From positions 70,632 through 134,631 of the forward strand of contig NZ_AWQQ01000088.1 of the NCBI RefSeq assembly GCF_002607855.1: a stretch of 64,000 nt of DNA. The letters are read 5' to 3'. This DNA is from Desulforamulus profundi (GTDB lineage: Bacteria; Bacillota_B; Desulfotomaculia; Desulfotomaculales; Desulfotomaculaceae). The notes beneath the pieces are model-generated. The model ran no database searches. It had not been told where the DNA came from and saw nothing but the letters and a program-made list of their open reading frames with translations. Positions 18,814 through 28,115 of this stretch are shown here, piece after piece; the first letter of the stretch is position 1, and every line of letters starts with the position of its first letter. The translations under genes were made by a program, and so were the position numbers.

Positions 18814-19498
18814 GGCAGCAACCCCGGTAGCGGGAGTTGCAGTGGTGGAGGACGGTCGCATTTTGGCTGAACGCCTGGTCAATAACCGGCGCACCCACTC
18901 CATCAACCTGCTTCCTATGATAAAAGCGGTGATTGAAGAGGCCGGTATCACCCCCAAACAAATCGAGGCGGTGGCCGTATCCTCCGGTCCCGGGTCCTTT
19001 ACTGGGCTGAGAATCGGTTTAACCACCGCCAAGACCCTGGCCTGGGTCTGGCAGGTGCCGGTAGTGGGCGTATCCACCCTGGAAGCGCTGGCTTTGCCTC
19101 TGGCTCCCCAGGGCCAGATGATCTGCCCCATCTTGAATGCACGGAAAAATGAAGTGTACGCCAGTGTGTTCAGAGGAAGCGCCGGTCAACCGGAACTGCT
19201 GACAGGTCCTCTGGCCCTGGGCATGCAGGAATTGGTACAAATCCTGGGTCAATGGGAAGGGCCGGTAACCTTTTTAGGCGATGCTGTCTCGGAATATAAA
19301 CAGGAAATCCTTGACCGGATAGGGGACCGTGCCGTCTTCGCGCCACAGTCTGCCCTGCTGCCCAGAGGAGCAGCGGTGGCGGAGCTGGGTTACCGCAAGA
19401 TGACCAGGGGAGGAGGCGTGCCGCCCCTGGAACTGCAAGCGGAGTATATCAGGATGTCTGAGGCGGAAGTCAAGTTGGCGGCCAGGTGCGGGAAGTAG
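18794..19498 (+). CDS. tsaB: tRNA t6A biosynthesis protein TsaB
   Basis: 234-residue ASKHA-fold partner of TsaD. The start FVLGIEAATPVAGVAVVEDG and SSGPGSFTGLRIGLTTAKTL are typical. Initiation is at the TTG at 18794, inside tsaE, about 11 bases after GGAGGAG; no other in-frame start is available before it because TGA lies two codons upstream. It serves as a scaffold in the TsaBDE complex. Confidence 0.94.
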   Translation: MFVLGIEAATPVAGVAVVEDGRILAERLVNNRRTHSINLLPMIKAVIEEAGITPKQIEAVAVSSGPGSFTGLRIGLTTAKTLAWVWQVPVVGVSTLEALALPLAPQGQMICPILNARKNEVYASVFRGSAGQPELLTGPLALGMQELVQILGQWEGPVTFLGDAVSEYKQEILDRIGDRAVFAPQSALLPRGAAVAELGYRKMTRGGGVPPLELQAEYIRMSEAEVKLAARCGK

Positions 19499-19506
19499 GT
19501 GAGACA

Positions 19507-19974
19507 GTGGATTACCAACTGGTTGAGATGAAGGTGGACCACCTGCCGGGAGTGCTGGAAATCGAAAGGGTCTCCTTTCCTACCCCCTGGTCCCAGCAGG
19601 CCTTTACCTACGAATTAACGCAAAACAATTTTGCATACTACCTGGTGGCGCTGCAGCAGGACCGGGTGGTGGGGTATGCCGGCATGTGGCTGGTGCTGGA
19701 CGAGGCCCACATTACCAACGTTGCGGTGCACCCCGGGTACAGGGGGCGCAAGTTGGGGGAAGCGCTGATGGTTGAATTGATGCGCCAGGCGGTGCTGCGG
19801 GGGGCTGTGCGAATGACCCTGGAGGTGCGGCCTTCCAGCAGTAACGCCCGACAGTTGTATAAAAGGCTGGGGTTTCAGGAAAAGGGACTGCGGAAGAAGT
19901 ATTATACCGATACCAACGAGGATGCCATTATTATGTGGCTGGATTTAGTGCCGGTTTCAAATGAAGAAAAATAA
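19507..19974 (+). CDS. rimI: Ribosomal protein S18 alanine N-acetyltransferase-like RimI
   Basis: 155-residue GNAT enzyme next to tsaB, the usual place for RimI. Motifs: IERVSFPTPWSQQAFTYEL, acetyl-CoA loop VHPGYRGRKLGEALM, and SNARQLYKRLGFQEKGLRKK. It probably acetylates the N-terminal alanine of protein S18. The GTG at 19507 follows AGGTGAG. Confidence 0.9.
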   Translation: MDYQLVEMKVDHLPGVLEIERVSFPTPWSQQAFTYELTQNNFAYYLVALQQDRVVGYAGMWLVLDEAHITNVAVHPGYRGRKLGEALMVELMRQAVLRGAVRMTLEVRPSSSNARQLYKRLGFQEKGLRKKYYTDTNEDAIIMWLDLVPVSNEEK

Positions 19975-20173
19975 GCCTTTCTTAGATAGAGGGGTATGGA
20001 TTAAATTCGTGGGGAGGTACTATCGTTATCCCCGTTCACTCCTGCTCCGCAAGTCGTTCTCTATGGATAACTAGTACCCTTGCCTGTTGCGATGGGTTTG
20101 TTTATTACCTTAACTACTTTGAAAAAGGTTACTGTATAAACCAAGTATTTAGCGAGGAAATATGGAGGTTACC

Positions 20174-21195
20174 ATGAGTATAACAATCCTGGGCATTGAG
20201 ACGTCCTGTGACGAGACATCGGCAGCGGTGCTGGTGGACGGGGTGGGCCTGCGCTCCAATATCATCTCTTCCCAAATCGAAATTCACAAAAAGTTCGGGG
20301 GTGTGGTGCCGGAGGTTGCCTCCAGGAAGCACCTGGAAAATGTCCACCCGGTGATTATGGAAGCACTGGAACAGGCAGGCGTCGGCCTGGGAGACCTCAG
20401 TGCGGTGGCGGTTACCTATGGGCCGGGGTTGGTGGGGGCGCTGCTGGTGGGGGTGGCCGCCGCCAAGGCCATGGCTTATGGGTTGGATATTCCTTTGATC
20501 GGGGTGAACCACCTGGAGGGGCATATCGCCGCCAATTTTTTAGCCCAACCGGACCTGGAGTTTCCTCTGCTTTGCCTGGTGGTCTCCGGGGGCCATTCGG
20601 ATTTGGTTTACCTGCCGGCCGTGGAGAATACCGGCTTTTGGGCCGCACCAGGGATGATGCTGCCGGCGAGGCCTTTGATAAGGTGGCCCGGGCCATGGGG
20701 CTGGGTTATCCCGGGGGGCCTCTCATCGACCGGCTGGCCCGGGAGGGAAATCCCGAAGCTGTGCAGTTTCCCAGGGCCTTTCTGGAAGAGGGCAGCCTGG
20801 ACTTCAGCTTCAGCGGGTTAAAGTCTGCCGTACTGAACCATCTCAACCGGGCTGCTATGGCCAAGGAAGAGATCAATAAGGCGGATTTGGCGGCCAGCTT
20901 CCAGCGGTCTGTGGTGGAAGTGCTGGTGGAAAAAACCATGCTGGCGGTGCAGCGGACCGGCGTTAAGACCATTCTGATGGCCGGTGGCGTGGCAGCCAAC
21001 GGCGGTCTCCGGGCTTTGCTGCAGGAAAGGGCCGCAGCCGCAGGCTGCAGGCTCGTCTTGCCGCCGCTTAACCTGTGCACCGACAACGCGGCCATGATCG
21101 CCTGCGCCGGGTATTACAAATATCTCCGGGGGGACTTTGCCCCCCTGACATTAAATGCCGTCCCGGCACTGGCCCTGGGGGAAGAAAAATATTAG
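20174..21195 (+). CDS. tsaD: tRNA N6-adenosine threonylcarbamoyltransferase TsaD, frameshifted
   Basis: Catalytic metalloprotein of t6A synthesis, which transfers the threonylcarbamoyl group to A37. Start [17 protein letters not shown], metal site [13 protein letters not shown], then [12 protein letters not shown]. The frame is lost near 20627; adding one G gives [20 protein letters not shown] and continues to [13 protein letters not shown] and [11 protein letters not shown]. The restored length of about 340 residues is normal. The ATG at 20174 has GGAGG upstream. A gap of 200 bases separates it from rimI. Confidence 0.94.
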
Positions 21196-21255
21196 AAAAA
21201 ATTAACATAAACAGTTAACTTTCTTTAATAATTCACTGTTCTGTGGAAGAAATCC

Positions 21256-21273
21256 TGTGGATAATGTGGATAA
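21256..21273. promoter_or_regulatory. Two abutting perfect DnaA boxes
   Basis: TGTGGATAATGTGGATAA, the complement of TTATCCACA twice in tandem without a gap, 60 bases after tsaD in a non-coding stretch. A near match (TGTGGAAGA) lies 13 bases before. No dnaA, dnaN or rpmH gene is nearby, so this is not an obvious origin. Confidence 0.6.
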
Positions 21274-21409
21274 GTCTGTTAATAACTTAAGAAATAAGGG
21301 TTTTTGTTGTGAATAGTAAGAGACGGCAACTCGAACAGTGCAAATCCATAGAGGTGTTCAAATTTTAGGCGGTTTATCTTTATTTTCAATGTCCAATTGT
21401 AAAAAAATA

Positions 21410-21438
21410 TTGACTGGGGTTAGGAACTGTGATAACTT
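21410..21438 (+). promoter_or_regulatory. Promoter ahead of the T-box leader
   Basis: TTGACT at 21410-21415 and TAACTT at 21433-21438 with a 17-base spacer, just upstream of the T-box stem I. Confidence 0.6.
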
Positions 21439-21444
21439 AACTTT

Positions 21445-21715
21445 AAGTTGATAGGAGAAGTCGATGATGGAGAAAAGTAGGTCATTCCTGGCCTTCCCAG
21501 GGAGAAGAAGCCTGGACTGGAAGCTTCTTTAAGGACGTTTGACTGAAGTTCCCTCCGGAGTTGCTGTGCTGAAGAGTTCAGTAGGCACAGCCGGAATTCC
21601 CGCCGTTAAAAGGGAAAGGTATCGGACAATATCCCGTACCGGTGGAGTGGCTTTTAGCAATTAGGGTGGTACCACGGAAATACCTCCGTCCCTTGGTGGA
21701 TGGGGTTTTTTTATT
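21445..21715 (+). ncRNA. T-box leader upstream of paaK
   Basis: The antiterminator T-box TTAGGGTGGTACCACGG is at 21661-21677, followed by CCGTCCC and a T-run at 21705-21712. Upstream, GATGGAGAAAAGTAG at 21466-21480 fits the 5' side of stem I, and CTGTGC / GCACAG at 21567-21595 fits stem III. My reading of the specifier loop gives TTC (Phe) at 21549-21551, which is tentative. Such leaders allow transcription of the downstream gene when the cognate tRNA is uncharged. Confidence 0.88.
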
Positions 21716-21764
21716 CTACCGGTGGTGATTTTATGCCGTGCCTTTTGAGGTGGGTCAATTGGCC

Positions 21765-21820
21765 AATAAGGGTGGTACTGCGGAGCAATTCTCCGTCCTG
21801 CTGGGGACGGGGATTTTTTA
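21765..21820 (+). ncRNA. Second, partial T-box (antiterminator/terminator only)
   Basis: AATAAGGGTGGTACTGCGG at 21765-21783, then a CGGAG / CTCCG stem and a T-run at 21813-21819. Only 50 bases separate it from the first terminator, too little for its own stem I, so it is a partial copy. The stretch from here to paaK shows no other feature. Confidence 0.75.
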
Positions 21821-21949
21821 TTTATTTCAGGAAAGGGGGCAGGCGCCAAATCCTTCCGGTAGGAACGTAAGGTTTTTTTAGAATACATTTAGAATTCTCT
21901 GATTTAAAATTTTCTCATTAGAAACTATAATAATATGGAGGTGGACATT

Positions 21950-23253
21950 TTGTCTCCTTATTGGGATGCTTACCATGAAACAATGTCTCGTGATCAAATG
22001 GCCGAGATTCAAATAAAACGGTTGAAGGCGCTGGTGGAAAAGGTTTATACATCTGTCCCCTTTTACCGGCAGGCCTTTCAGGAAAAAGGTCTAACCCCGG
22101 GGGATATTAAATCCCTGGAGGACTTAAAGCATTTACCTTTTACCACCAAAAAAGACCTGCGGGATACCTATCCCTTCGGCTTATTTGCCGTTCCCCGCAG
22201 CGAAATTGTACGGATGCACGCTTCTTCCGGCACCACCGGCAAACCCATTGTGGTGGGTTACACCAAAAAGGATCTGGACAACTGGTCCGACCTGGTGGCC
22301 CGCTGCCTTGCCATGGCCGGCGGCACCAAGGATGACGTGGTGCAAAACGCCTACGGCTACGGCCTTTTCACCGGCGGTCTGGGCATTCACTACGGGGCCG
22401 AACGATTGGGCGCCACCATTGTGCCCATTTCCGGCGGCAACACTGCCCGCCAGCTCATGCTGATGCAGGATTTCGGCACCACCATTTTAACTTGTACCCC
22501 GTCCTATGCCATGTACCTGGCGGATGAGATCCAGGCGGTGGGTATTGATCTCGGTAGCCTACGCCTGAAGGCCGGTGTCTTTGGCGCGGAACCCTGGTCC
22601 AACAACATGAGGGCCCAACTGGAAGAAAAACTGGGCATTAACGCCCATGACATTTATGGCTTGAGTGAAGTCCTGGGTCCGGTGTGGCCATGGAGTGTTC
22701 TTACAAAAACGGTCTGCATATCTTTGAGGATCACTTCATCCCGGAAATTATTGATCCGGAGACTGAACAACCCCTGCCCTACGGCCAAAAGGGTGAACTG
22801 GTGTTCACCACCTTGACCAAGGAAGGATTCCCGGTGATCCGTTACCGGACAAGAGACATTTCAGCCCTCTATCCTGAAAAATGCGCCTGCGGTCGTACCC
22901 ACCTGCGGATGGAACGCATTACCGGACGCACGGATGACATGCTGATCATCCGCGGCGTCAACGTCTTCCCCTCCCAAATCGAAAGTGTGCTGTTGGAGTT
23001 TGGTGAAACCGAACCTCACTACCTGCTGGTGGTTGACCGTAAGGCGGCCATGGACGACCTGGAGGTTCAGGTGGAACTGTCCGCCAAGATGTTCTCGGAT
23101 AAGATTGCCGGGCTGGAGGTCTTGGAAAGAAGATTACGGGAACGCATCTTAAGTGTCCTGGGGATTTCAGCTAAAATTAAACTGGTAGAGCCGAAATCTT
23201 TGCCCAGAAGTGAGGGTAAAGCGAAAAGGGTCATCGATAAGAGGGAATTATAA
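21950..23253 (+). CDS. paaK: Phenylacetate-CoA ligase, frameshifted
   Basis: AMP-forming ligase activating phenylacetate or related aryl acids to CoA thioesters. P-loop [37 protein letters not shown] and the C-terminal hinge with [17 protein letters not shown] are visible. One G missing near 22681 breaks the frame in [15 protein letters not shown]. Start is TTG at 21950, nine bases after GGAGGTG. It is followed 25 bases later by an ACT-domain gene, the usual partner in anaerobic Firmicutes and archaea. A T-box leader lies upstream, which suggests a link to aromatic amino acid turnover. Confidence 0.92.
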
Positions 23254-23278
23254 ATTTAAATACAGGGAGGTTGTGCAA

Positions 23279-23710
23279 GTGCGCGTACAGCAGATTTCCA
23301 TCTTTTTGGAGAACAAGAAGGGGCGGCTGGCCAAAGTAACCGAGGTGCTGGGAGAAAACGACATCAACATCCGTGCCCTGTCCATCGCAGACACCACAGA
23401 TTTTGGTATTCTCCGCTTGATCGTCAACAAGCCCCAGCTGGCCTACCAGGTCTTAAAGGAAGCCGGCTTCACCGTAAGCACCACCGATGTGATTGCCGTG
23501 GAAGTCACCGACCAGCCCGGCGGCTTAAGCAGCATCCTGTGTCATTTGGATAAAGTGGGTATCAACATTGAATACCTTTACGCCTTTGTCACCCAAACCA
23601 CCACTGCAGCTTTAATTGTTTTCCGGGTGGAACAGGTGGACGAAGCCATCAAAGTGCTGCAGGAGAATGGGGTCCGCATTGTGCCGGGAGATGAAGTTTA
23701 CCAGATATGA
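23279..23710 (+). CDS. Tandem ACT-domain protein
   Basis: 143-residue protein of two ACT domains: VQQISIFLENKKGRLAKVTE, then TDVIAVEVTDQPGGLSSIL. ACT domains bind amino acids. This type is typically found beside paaK and indolepyruvate ferredoxin oxidoreductase genes, where it may sense an aromatic amino acid. The GTG at 23279 lies eight bases after GGGAGG. The operon ends at a terminator directly after. Confidence 0.85.
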   Translation: MRVQQISIFLENKKGRLAKVTEVLGENDINIRALSIADTTDFGILRLIVNKPQLAYQVLKEAGFTVSTTDVIAVEVTDQPGGLSSILCHLDKVGINIEYLYAFVTQTTTAALIVFRVEQVDEAIKVLQENGVRIVPGDEVYQI

Positions 23711-23714
23711 TTAA

Positions 23715-23742
23715 AAAATCCTCCCCGTTTTGGGAGGATTTT
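23715..23742 (+). terminator. Terminator of the paaK-ACT operon
   Basis: Perfect 11-base stem AAAATCCTCCC / GGGAGGATTTT with a six-base loop, followed by TG and then AAAGG. Confidence 0.85.
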
Positions 23743-23759
23743 TGTAAAGGGGAACGATT

Positions 23760-24338
23760 GTGGACAAAAAGGCAATTCGGAAACAACTATTGGCAGCCCG
23801 CACTTCCTTAGGGGAACAGGAAGTCCGGGCAAAAAGCAAACATATCATAGAACAATTACTGAATCTGGAACCCTATCAAAAGGCCAGTACCATCATGACC
23901 TATTTGGACTTTAGGAATGAGGTGGCCACAGACCAGTTGGTAAGACATGCCCTTTATTCGGGCAAAAGGCTTACGGTACCGGTGGTGAACCAGAGGGATA
24001 AATCCATAATGCCTTCCCTGCTGGAAAACTACCCCGACGACCTCACTGCCGGTTCCTATGGTATATTAGAACCCGGCCCCGGTAAAATCAGACCCGTGGC
24101 AGCAGAGGAACTGGACCTGTTGGTTGTACCAGGGGTAGCCTTTGACCCCTGGGGAAACCGCCTGGGTTACGGAGGGGGCTATTATGACAGGTTCATCTGC
24201 CGGCTCAGGCCGGATGCGGCAACAGTGGCGCTGGCTTACGAACTGCAAGTGGTGCCTGATTTATTCCCTTACATGGGACCCTATGACCAACCCGTTCAGA
24301 TCATCATCACCGAGAAGAGGCTTTTCAAATGCCGTTAA
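23760..24338 (+). CDS. 5-formyltetrahydrofolate cyclo-ligase
   Basis: 192-residue enzyme converting 5-formyl-THF to 5,10-methenyl-THF with ATP. Motifs: KKAIRKQLLAART, the ATP loop DPWGNRLGYGGGYYDRFI, and ELDLLVVPGVAFD. Start is GTG at 23760 after AAGGGGAACG. Single gene; the downstream neighbour is on the other strand. Confidence 0.93.
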   Translation: MDKKAIRKQLLAARTSLGEQEVRAKSKHIIEQLLNLEPYQKASTIMTYLDFRNEVATDQLVRHALYSGKRLTVPVVNQRDKSIMPSLLENYPDDLTAGSYGILEPGPGKIRPVAAEELDLLVVPGVAFDPWGNRLGYGGGYYDRFICRLRPDAATVALAYELQVVPDLFPYMGPYDQPVQIIITEKRLFKCR

Positions 24339-24352
24339 GCCCGGGAAGCAGC

Positions 24353-24550
24353 CTACAATATCTCATTTAATGTGGTGCGGAGATGATTGGGATTGTCTTT
24401 TAAGGACGTCACCAACTGTAACATGGTTTTTTCTTTGAGCCAGGAAATTTTGCCCTCGGGGGTTTCGATCATGTAGCTACTGGTGCCGGGCACCGGCCGG
24501 ACATTAAAACCAATTTGCTTGATTAACTGAATGGCTTCATAGATGGTCAT
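24353..24550 (-). CDS. Small hypothetical protein
   Basis: 65 residues (MTIYEAIQLIKQIGFNVRPV, then SSYMIETPEGKISWL). The ATG is preceded by AAAGGATGTGATC. Size and composition suggest a soluble helix plus strands, but I do not recognise a family. It faces the cyclo-ligase gene with 14 bases between. Confidence 0.55.
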   Translation of the reverse strand: MTIYEAIQLIKQIGFNVRPVPGTSSYMIETPEGKISWLKEKTMLQLVTSLKDNPNHLRTTLNEIL

Positions 24551-24630
24551 AGATTGATCACATCCTTTCAGTCGTATACCCTATCATATGGGTGGAATGT
24601 TAAATAGGTAAGTGTTCTTCTGTTAAAAAG

Positions 24631-24753
24631 TTATTTTTTTCTTCTTTCTGCAACCAGAGGCTGAATGGCAGCCATAATGTTCTTTGTCAAATCCTCCGGT
24701 ACCGGTTCGAGAGGCAAGTCCTGTAGCAGCCTATCCAGTCCCCGGTAATGCAA
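24631..24753 (-). CDS. 40-residue protein, anti-sigma-factor-like fragment
   Basis: Start TTG at 24753, about ten bases after AAAGGAGG; stop at 24631. The sequence MHYRGLDRLLQDLPLEPVPE, then DLTKNIMAAIQPL, resembles the segment just after the N-terminus of zinc-finger anti-sigma factors (LP-x-x-PVPEDL-x-x-x-IM). No zinc-finger or membrane part is present, so it is either a tiny stand-alone gene or a remnant. Confidence 0.5.
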   Translation of the reverse strand: MHYRGLDRLLQDLPLEPVPEDLTKNIMAAIQPLVAERRKK

Positions 24754-24864
24754 TGGCCTTTTGCCTCCTTTTAACTATACGTCTATTTTGACGGGCCCAA
24801 GGGGAGGTTTATTTCAACAAGAAGTAAGGTTTTTTTGTTTCCTCCATGGAAATATTCAACAAAA

Positions 24865-24890
24865 AAGGGCGGTGTGTTCTCCCCGCCCTT
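24865..24890 (-). terminator. hemZ terminator
   Basis: AAGGGCGG / CCGCCCTT stem followed on the minus strand by TTTTTTG. It overlaps the last codon of hemZ. Confidence 0.8.
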
Positions 24891-26377
24891 ACAAGTTATC
24901 ATCAATGGTTGATAAATGGTTAATATGGTTGACTTTCCGTTCCAGGTATTCGCCCAGCCGTTCCACATACTGGCGGGGTTCTTTGGCATTGTATTCATTG
25001 ATCAGGTTCCAGGTCCGGGGGTCGACCCACTTGGAACCGGCCCCCACGCCAAGTCCGATGATGGTTTGCCGCTCTTCAATCATCTGGATGTTATAAATGC
25101 ACGGGTGCCCCGGCAAAGCGTAGCCGATGTTTTCTAGATTCCCCACCATTTGTTTCTGGCGATACATGTAGTAGGGCACCAAACCCAGGTCCTGGCGCCC
25201 CGGGCGGTTTCCTCCCACATGGCTGCGGCTTCCCCGGCGTCCGACAGGGGGAATTCTGCCAGCCGCTGCTTCAGATGGGAGGCCCTTTTGAGGGCCAGAG
25301 CGTGCACCGTGATGTTCTCCGGTTTTAATTGCAGCAAGCTGTCCACGGTGCGGGTCACGTCCGCCACCGTTTCTCCCGGCAGACCGATGATCACATCCAT
25401 ATTGACAGTGGCAAATCTAAATTTGCGGGCCCCTTCCACCGCCCGGTAGACATCTTCTGCCGTATGGGCCCGGCCTATGGCATCCAGGGTTTTCTGGTTC
25501 ATGGTCTGGGGATTGATGCTGAGCCTGGTCACGCCGTGAGCCGCCAGAGATGCCAGGACCTCCTCCTTTAACGTGTCCGGCCGGCCCCCTTCTACAGTAA
25601 CTTCATCGGTGTGTTCATTTCTTAAATAGGTATTGACGGCACTTAGTAAGGTTTCTAATTGTTCTAAATTTAGACTGGTGGGCGTTCCGCCACCCAGGTA
25701 GATGGTTTGTACGGTCAGCCCATTGGCCTGCAGGGTTTCTCCCACCACCCGGATTTCCTCCAGCAAGGCGTTGAAAAAGGGTTCCACCATGCTGCGGTGA
25801 TGTTTTATGGAGTAGGAAGGGAAAGAACAGTACAGGCAGCGGGTGGGGCAAAAGGGTATGCCGATATAAATGCTTACCAGCCGCCCGGCCTGCTTCCTGG
25901 AAAGCATAAAGGGGCGCTGGGTTTCAGCGATGCCGGTAATCAAAGCCGCTTTATCCTGCCGCAGGGCATACTTCTCCACCAGGTAAGATAGGATTTCTTT
26001 GCTGTGCCAGCCGAGGTCCAACAGCCGGTGCACCACTTTGGTGGGCCGGATGCCGGTCATAATTCCCCAGGGAGTGGGCTGCCGGCCGCTGAAGGACTCC
26101 AGGATTCGATAAACGGCCATACGGGCCAATCGTTTCAGTTCATTGGGAGTTTCCCCGGGCAGGATGGGCAGGCCCTCCTCCGGTGGGCCATGGCAGTGCC
26201 GTTGCTGTAAAGCTGCGTCTCCGCCCAAAGAAGCTGTCCTTCCTGCCTTAGGGTGAGGTGAAGGAAAAACTCGCCCTTCGGTCCGGCAACCAGTTCGGCG
26301 CCGGGGTAAAACAGCCAGATGATGTCCTGAATGGTTCCCCTGTATTCAAAAGCTGTATCGGACAAACCAATGATCAA
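24889..26377 (-). CDS. hemZ: HemZ-type coproporphyrinogen III dehydrogenase-like radical SAM protein, two frameshifts
   Basis: Radical SAM enzyme of about 495 residues, related to HemN/HemZ. The iron-sulfur site is IPFCPTRCLYCSFPSY; TIYLGGGTPTSLNLEQLE and VNMDVIIGLPGETVADV follow. The N-terminal domain of about 150 residues before the cluster (ISDT-type start, then TGIRPTKVVHRLLDLG) is HemZ-like. One base each must be restored near 26190 (NGTAMAHPEEGLPILPGE) and 25195 (GRQDLGLVPYYMYRQKQMVG). Whether the product makes protoporphyrinogen or acts as a heme chaperone is open. Confidence 0.86.
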
Positions 26378-26539
26378 TGCTTTTCTCCCCTTTATCTACG
26401 ATACATTATAACCAAATCCTCAAAACAGCCCGTTATGCAAAAAAAGACATAACACTCGCTGGAACAGGCAGGATATTTTGACATTGTATTGTAATAATAA
26501 CACAAATAAAGATTATTCAAAGTAAGAGGGGAGATCACC

Positions 26540-26719
26540 ATGAGCGAGCAAAGGGAAAAAATTATCAAGATCGTCAAGGAAACCGCTAAGGAAGGAAGAC
26601 TTTCCTGCACCGCTGCACGTAAAATTGCCAGTGACTTTCATGTGCCCCCCAAGGTTGTCGGAGATCTATGCAATGAGTTAAAGATTAAGATTAAGGCCTG
26701 TGAATTAGGCTGCTTCTAG
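26540..26719 (+). CDS. Small helix-turn-helix-like protein
   Basis: 59 residues (EQREKIIKIVKETAKEGRLS, then CTAARKIASDFHVPPKVVGD), predicted as a small winged-helix or HTH. RBS AGAGGGGAG. It ends 13 bases before moeA and is probably the first gene of that operon. Its role might be transcriptional; that is inference. Confidence 0.7.
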   Translation: MSEQREKIIKIVKETAKEGRLSCTAARKIASDFHVPPKVVGDLCNELKIKIKACELGCF

Positions 26720-26732
26720 CGGAGGGGTCGCT

Positions 26733-27959
26733 TTGGAATTATTTAATGTACTGACGGTACAGCAAGCCCGCGAGACGTTAACTGCTCATTTGCCTGCCCG
26801 GGCAAAGGAAGAGATTGTGCCGCTGCTTGAGGGACTAAACCGCATCCTGGCCCGGGACATCACCGCCCGGGACGACGTGCCGGGGTTTGACCGCTCCACC
26901 ATGGACGGGTATGCCCTGAGAGCCCGGGATACTTTTGGGGCCACCGAGTCCCTGCCGGCCTATGTAGATGTGACCGGAGAAGTGATGATGGGCCAAGAGG
27001 CCGCCGCCGGTGGGTCCGGGACAAGCCTGGGTTATCCCCACCGGAGGCATGCTGCCCCCGGGGCAGATGCGGTGGTAATGGTGGAATACACCGAAGAACT
27101 GGATCAGCACACCATCGGCGTAACCAAACCGGTGGCCCCGGGGGATCACCTGGTCCGGCGGGGTGAGGACGTAGCCGCGGGGTCGGTGGTACTGACGGCG
27201 GGACACTGTTTACGGCCCCAGGACCTGGGCCTGCTGGCGGCAGTGGGAATTACCCGGGTGCCGGTGCTGGAACCGCTGAAGGTAGGCATCCTTTCCACCG
27301 GCAACGAGTTGATTGAACCCGAACACCCCGCCACTCCCGGCAAGGTCCGGGACATTAATTCCTACACCCTTTACGGCCAGGTTTTGGAAGCCGGGGGCTT
27401 ACCTACCCTGTACGGCATTATCGAGGACCATTTTGAAACCCTGCGCAGCGCCATGGTCAAGGCCCTGGCCGAAAATGACATGGTCCTTATTTCCGGCGGC
27501 AGTTCGGTGGGGGCCCGGGATGTCACCGCCAACGTCATTGAAACCCTGGGCAGCCCGGGGGTGTTATTCCATGGCATCGCCATTAAACCGGGTAAACCCT
27601 CCATTGGAGCGGTGGTGGAAGGGAAGACCGTTTTCGGCTTACCGGGACACCCTGTTTCCGCCATGGTGGTGTTTGACCTGCTGGCAAGGCCCATCATTGA
27701 GTCCGCAGGCCCGGCACAACCCCGCAGGGCATTCCCCTTAAGGGCCGCCATTACCCGCAACATTCACTCCGCCACCGGGCGGGAGGACTTTTTGCGGGTC
27801 ACCCTGCGCCGCCAGGAGGACGGCACCGTTGTGGCGGACCCGGTTTTAGGCAAATCGGGCCTGATCAGCACCATGGTCAAGGCAGACGGCGTGGCCCATA
27901 TCCCCCTGACCAAAGAAGGAGTGGAAGCCGGGGAACTGGTGGATGTGTGGTTGTTTTAG
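26733..27959 (+). CDS. moeA: Molybdopterin molybdenumtransferase MoeA
   Basis: 408-residue enzyme inserting molybdenum into adenylated molybdopterin. Motifs: FDRSTMDGYALRARDT, LSTGNELIEPE, SGGSSVGARD, IKPGKPSIGA and LPGHPVSAMVV. The stretch from about 27008 to 27064 is out of frame (SGTSLGYPHRRHAAP); the plus-one frame there reads GPGQAWVIPTGGMLPPG, the conserved sequence. So two compensating indels exist within 60 bases. Start TTG after GGAGGGG. Confidence 0.93.
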   Translation: MELFNVLTVQQARETLTAHLPARAKEEIVPLLEGLNRILARDITARDDVPGFDRSTMDGYALRARDTFGATESLPAYVDVTGEVMMGQEAAAGGSGTSLGYPHRRHAAPGADAVVMVEYTEELDQHTIGVTKPVAPGDHLVRRGEDVAAGSVVLTAGHCLRPQDLGLLAAVGITRVPVLEPLKVGILSTGNELIEPEHPATPGKVRDINSYTLYGQVLEAGGLPTLYGIIEDHFETLRSAMVKALAENDMVLISGGSSVGARDVTANVIETLGSPGVLFHGIAIKPGKPSIGAVVEGKTVFGLPGHPVSAMVVFDLLARPIIESAGPAQPRRAFPLRAAITRNIHSATGREDFLRVTLRRQEDGTVVADPVLGKSGLISTMVKADGVAHIPLTKEGVEAGELVDVWLF

Positions 27960-28020
27960 GTAAAACAATAAACAAACCCTGCGCAGGTAGACTGGCTTTT
28001 CCAAAAGCGAAGCGGGCATA

Positions 28021-28115
28021 TGAGAAGTGAGATGTGAGAAGTCAAAAGTGAGAAGAGCATATAACCCAAGTAGTTCTCTCACCTCTAATCTCTCGCTTCT
28101 CACCTCTCAATTGTC
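28021..28115. repeat. TGAGAAGTGAGA-type repeat with inverted copies
   Basis: TGAGAAGTGAGATGTGAGA at 28021-28039 is followed by AAAGTGAGAAG, and from 28076 inverted forms (CTCTCACCTCTAATCTCTCG, CTTCTCACCTCTC). The whole can fold on itself. The same 19 bases recur at 31977. The flanks, 27960-28252, show no gene. Confidence 0.75.

Noticed and set aside
21196..21440. Chromosomal origin at the DnaA boxes
   Set aside because: No dnaA, dnaN, rpmH or other origin-linked gene is nearby and only two perfect boxes are present.
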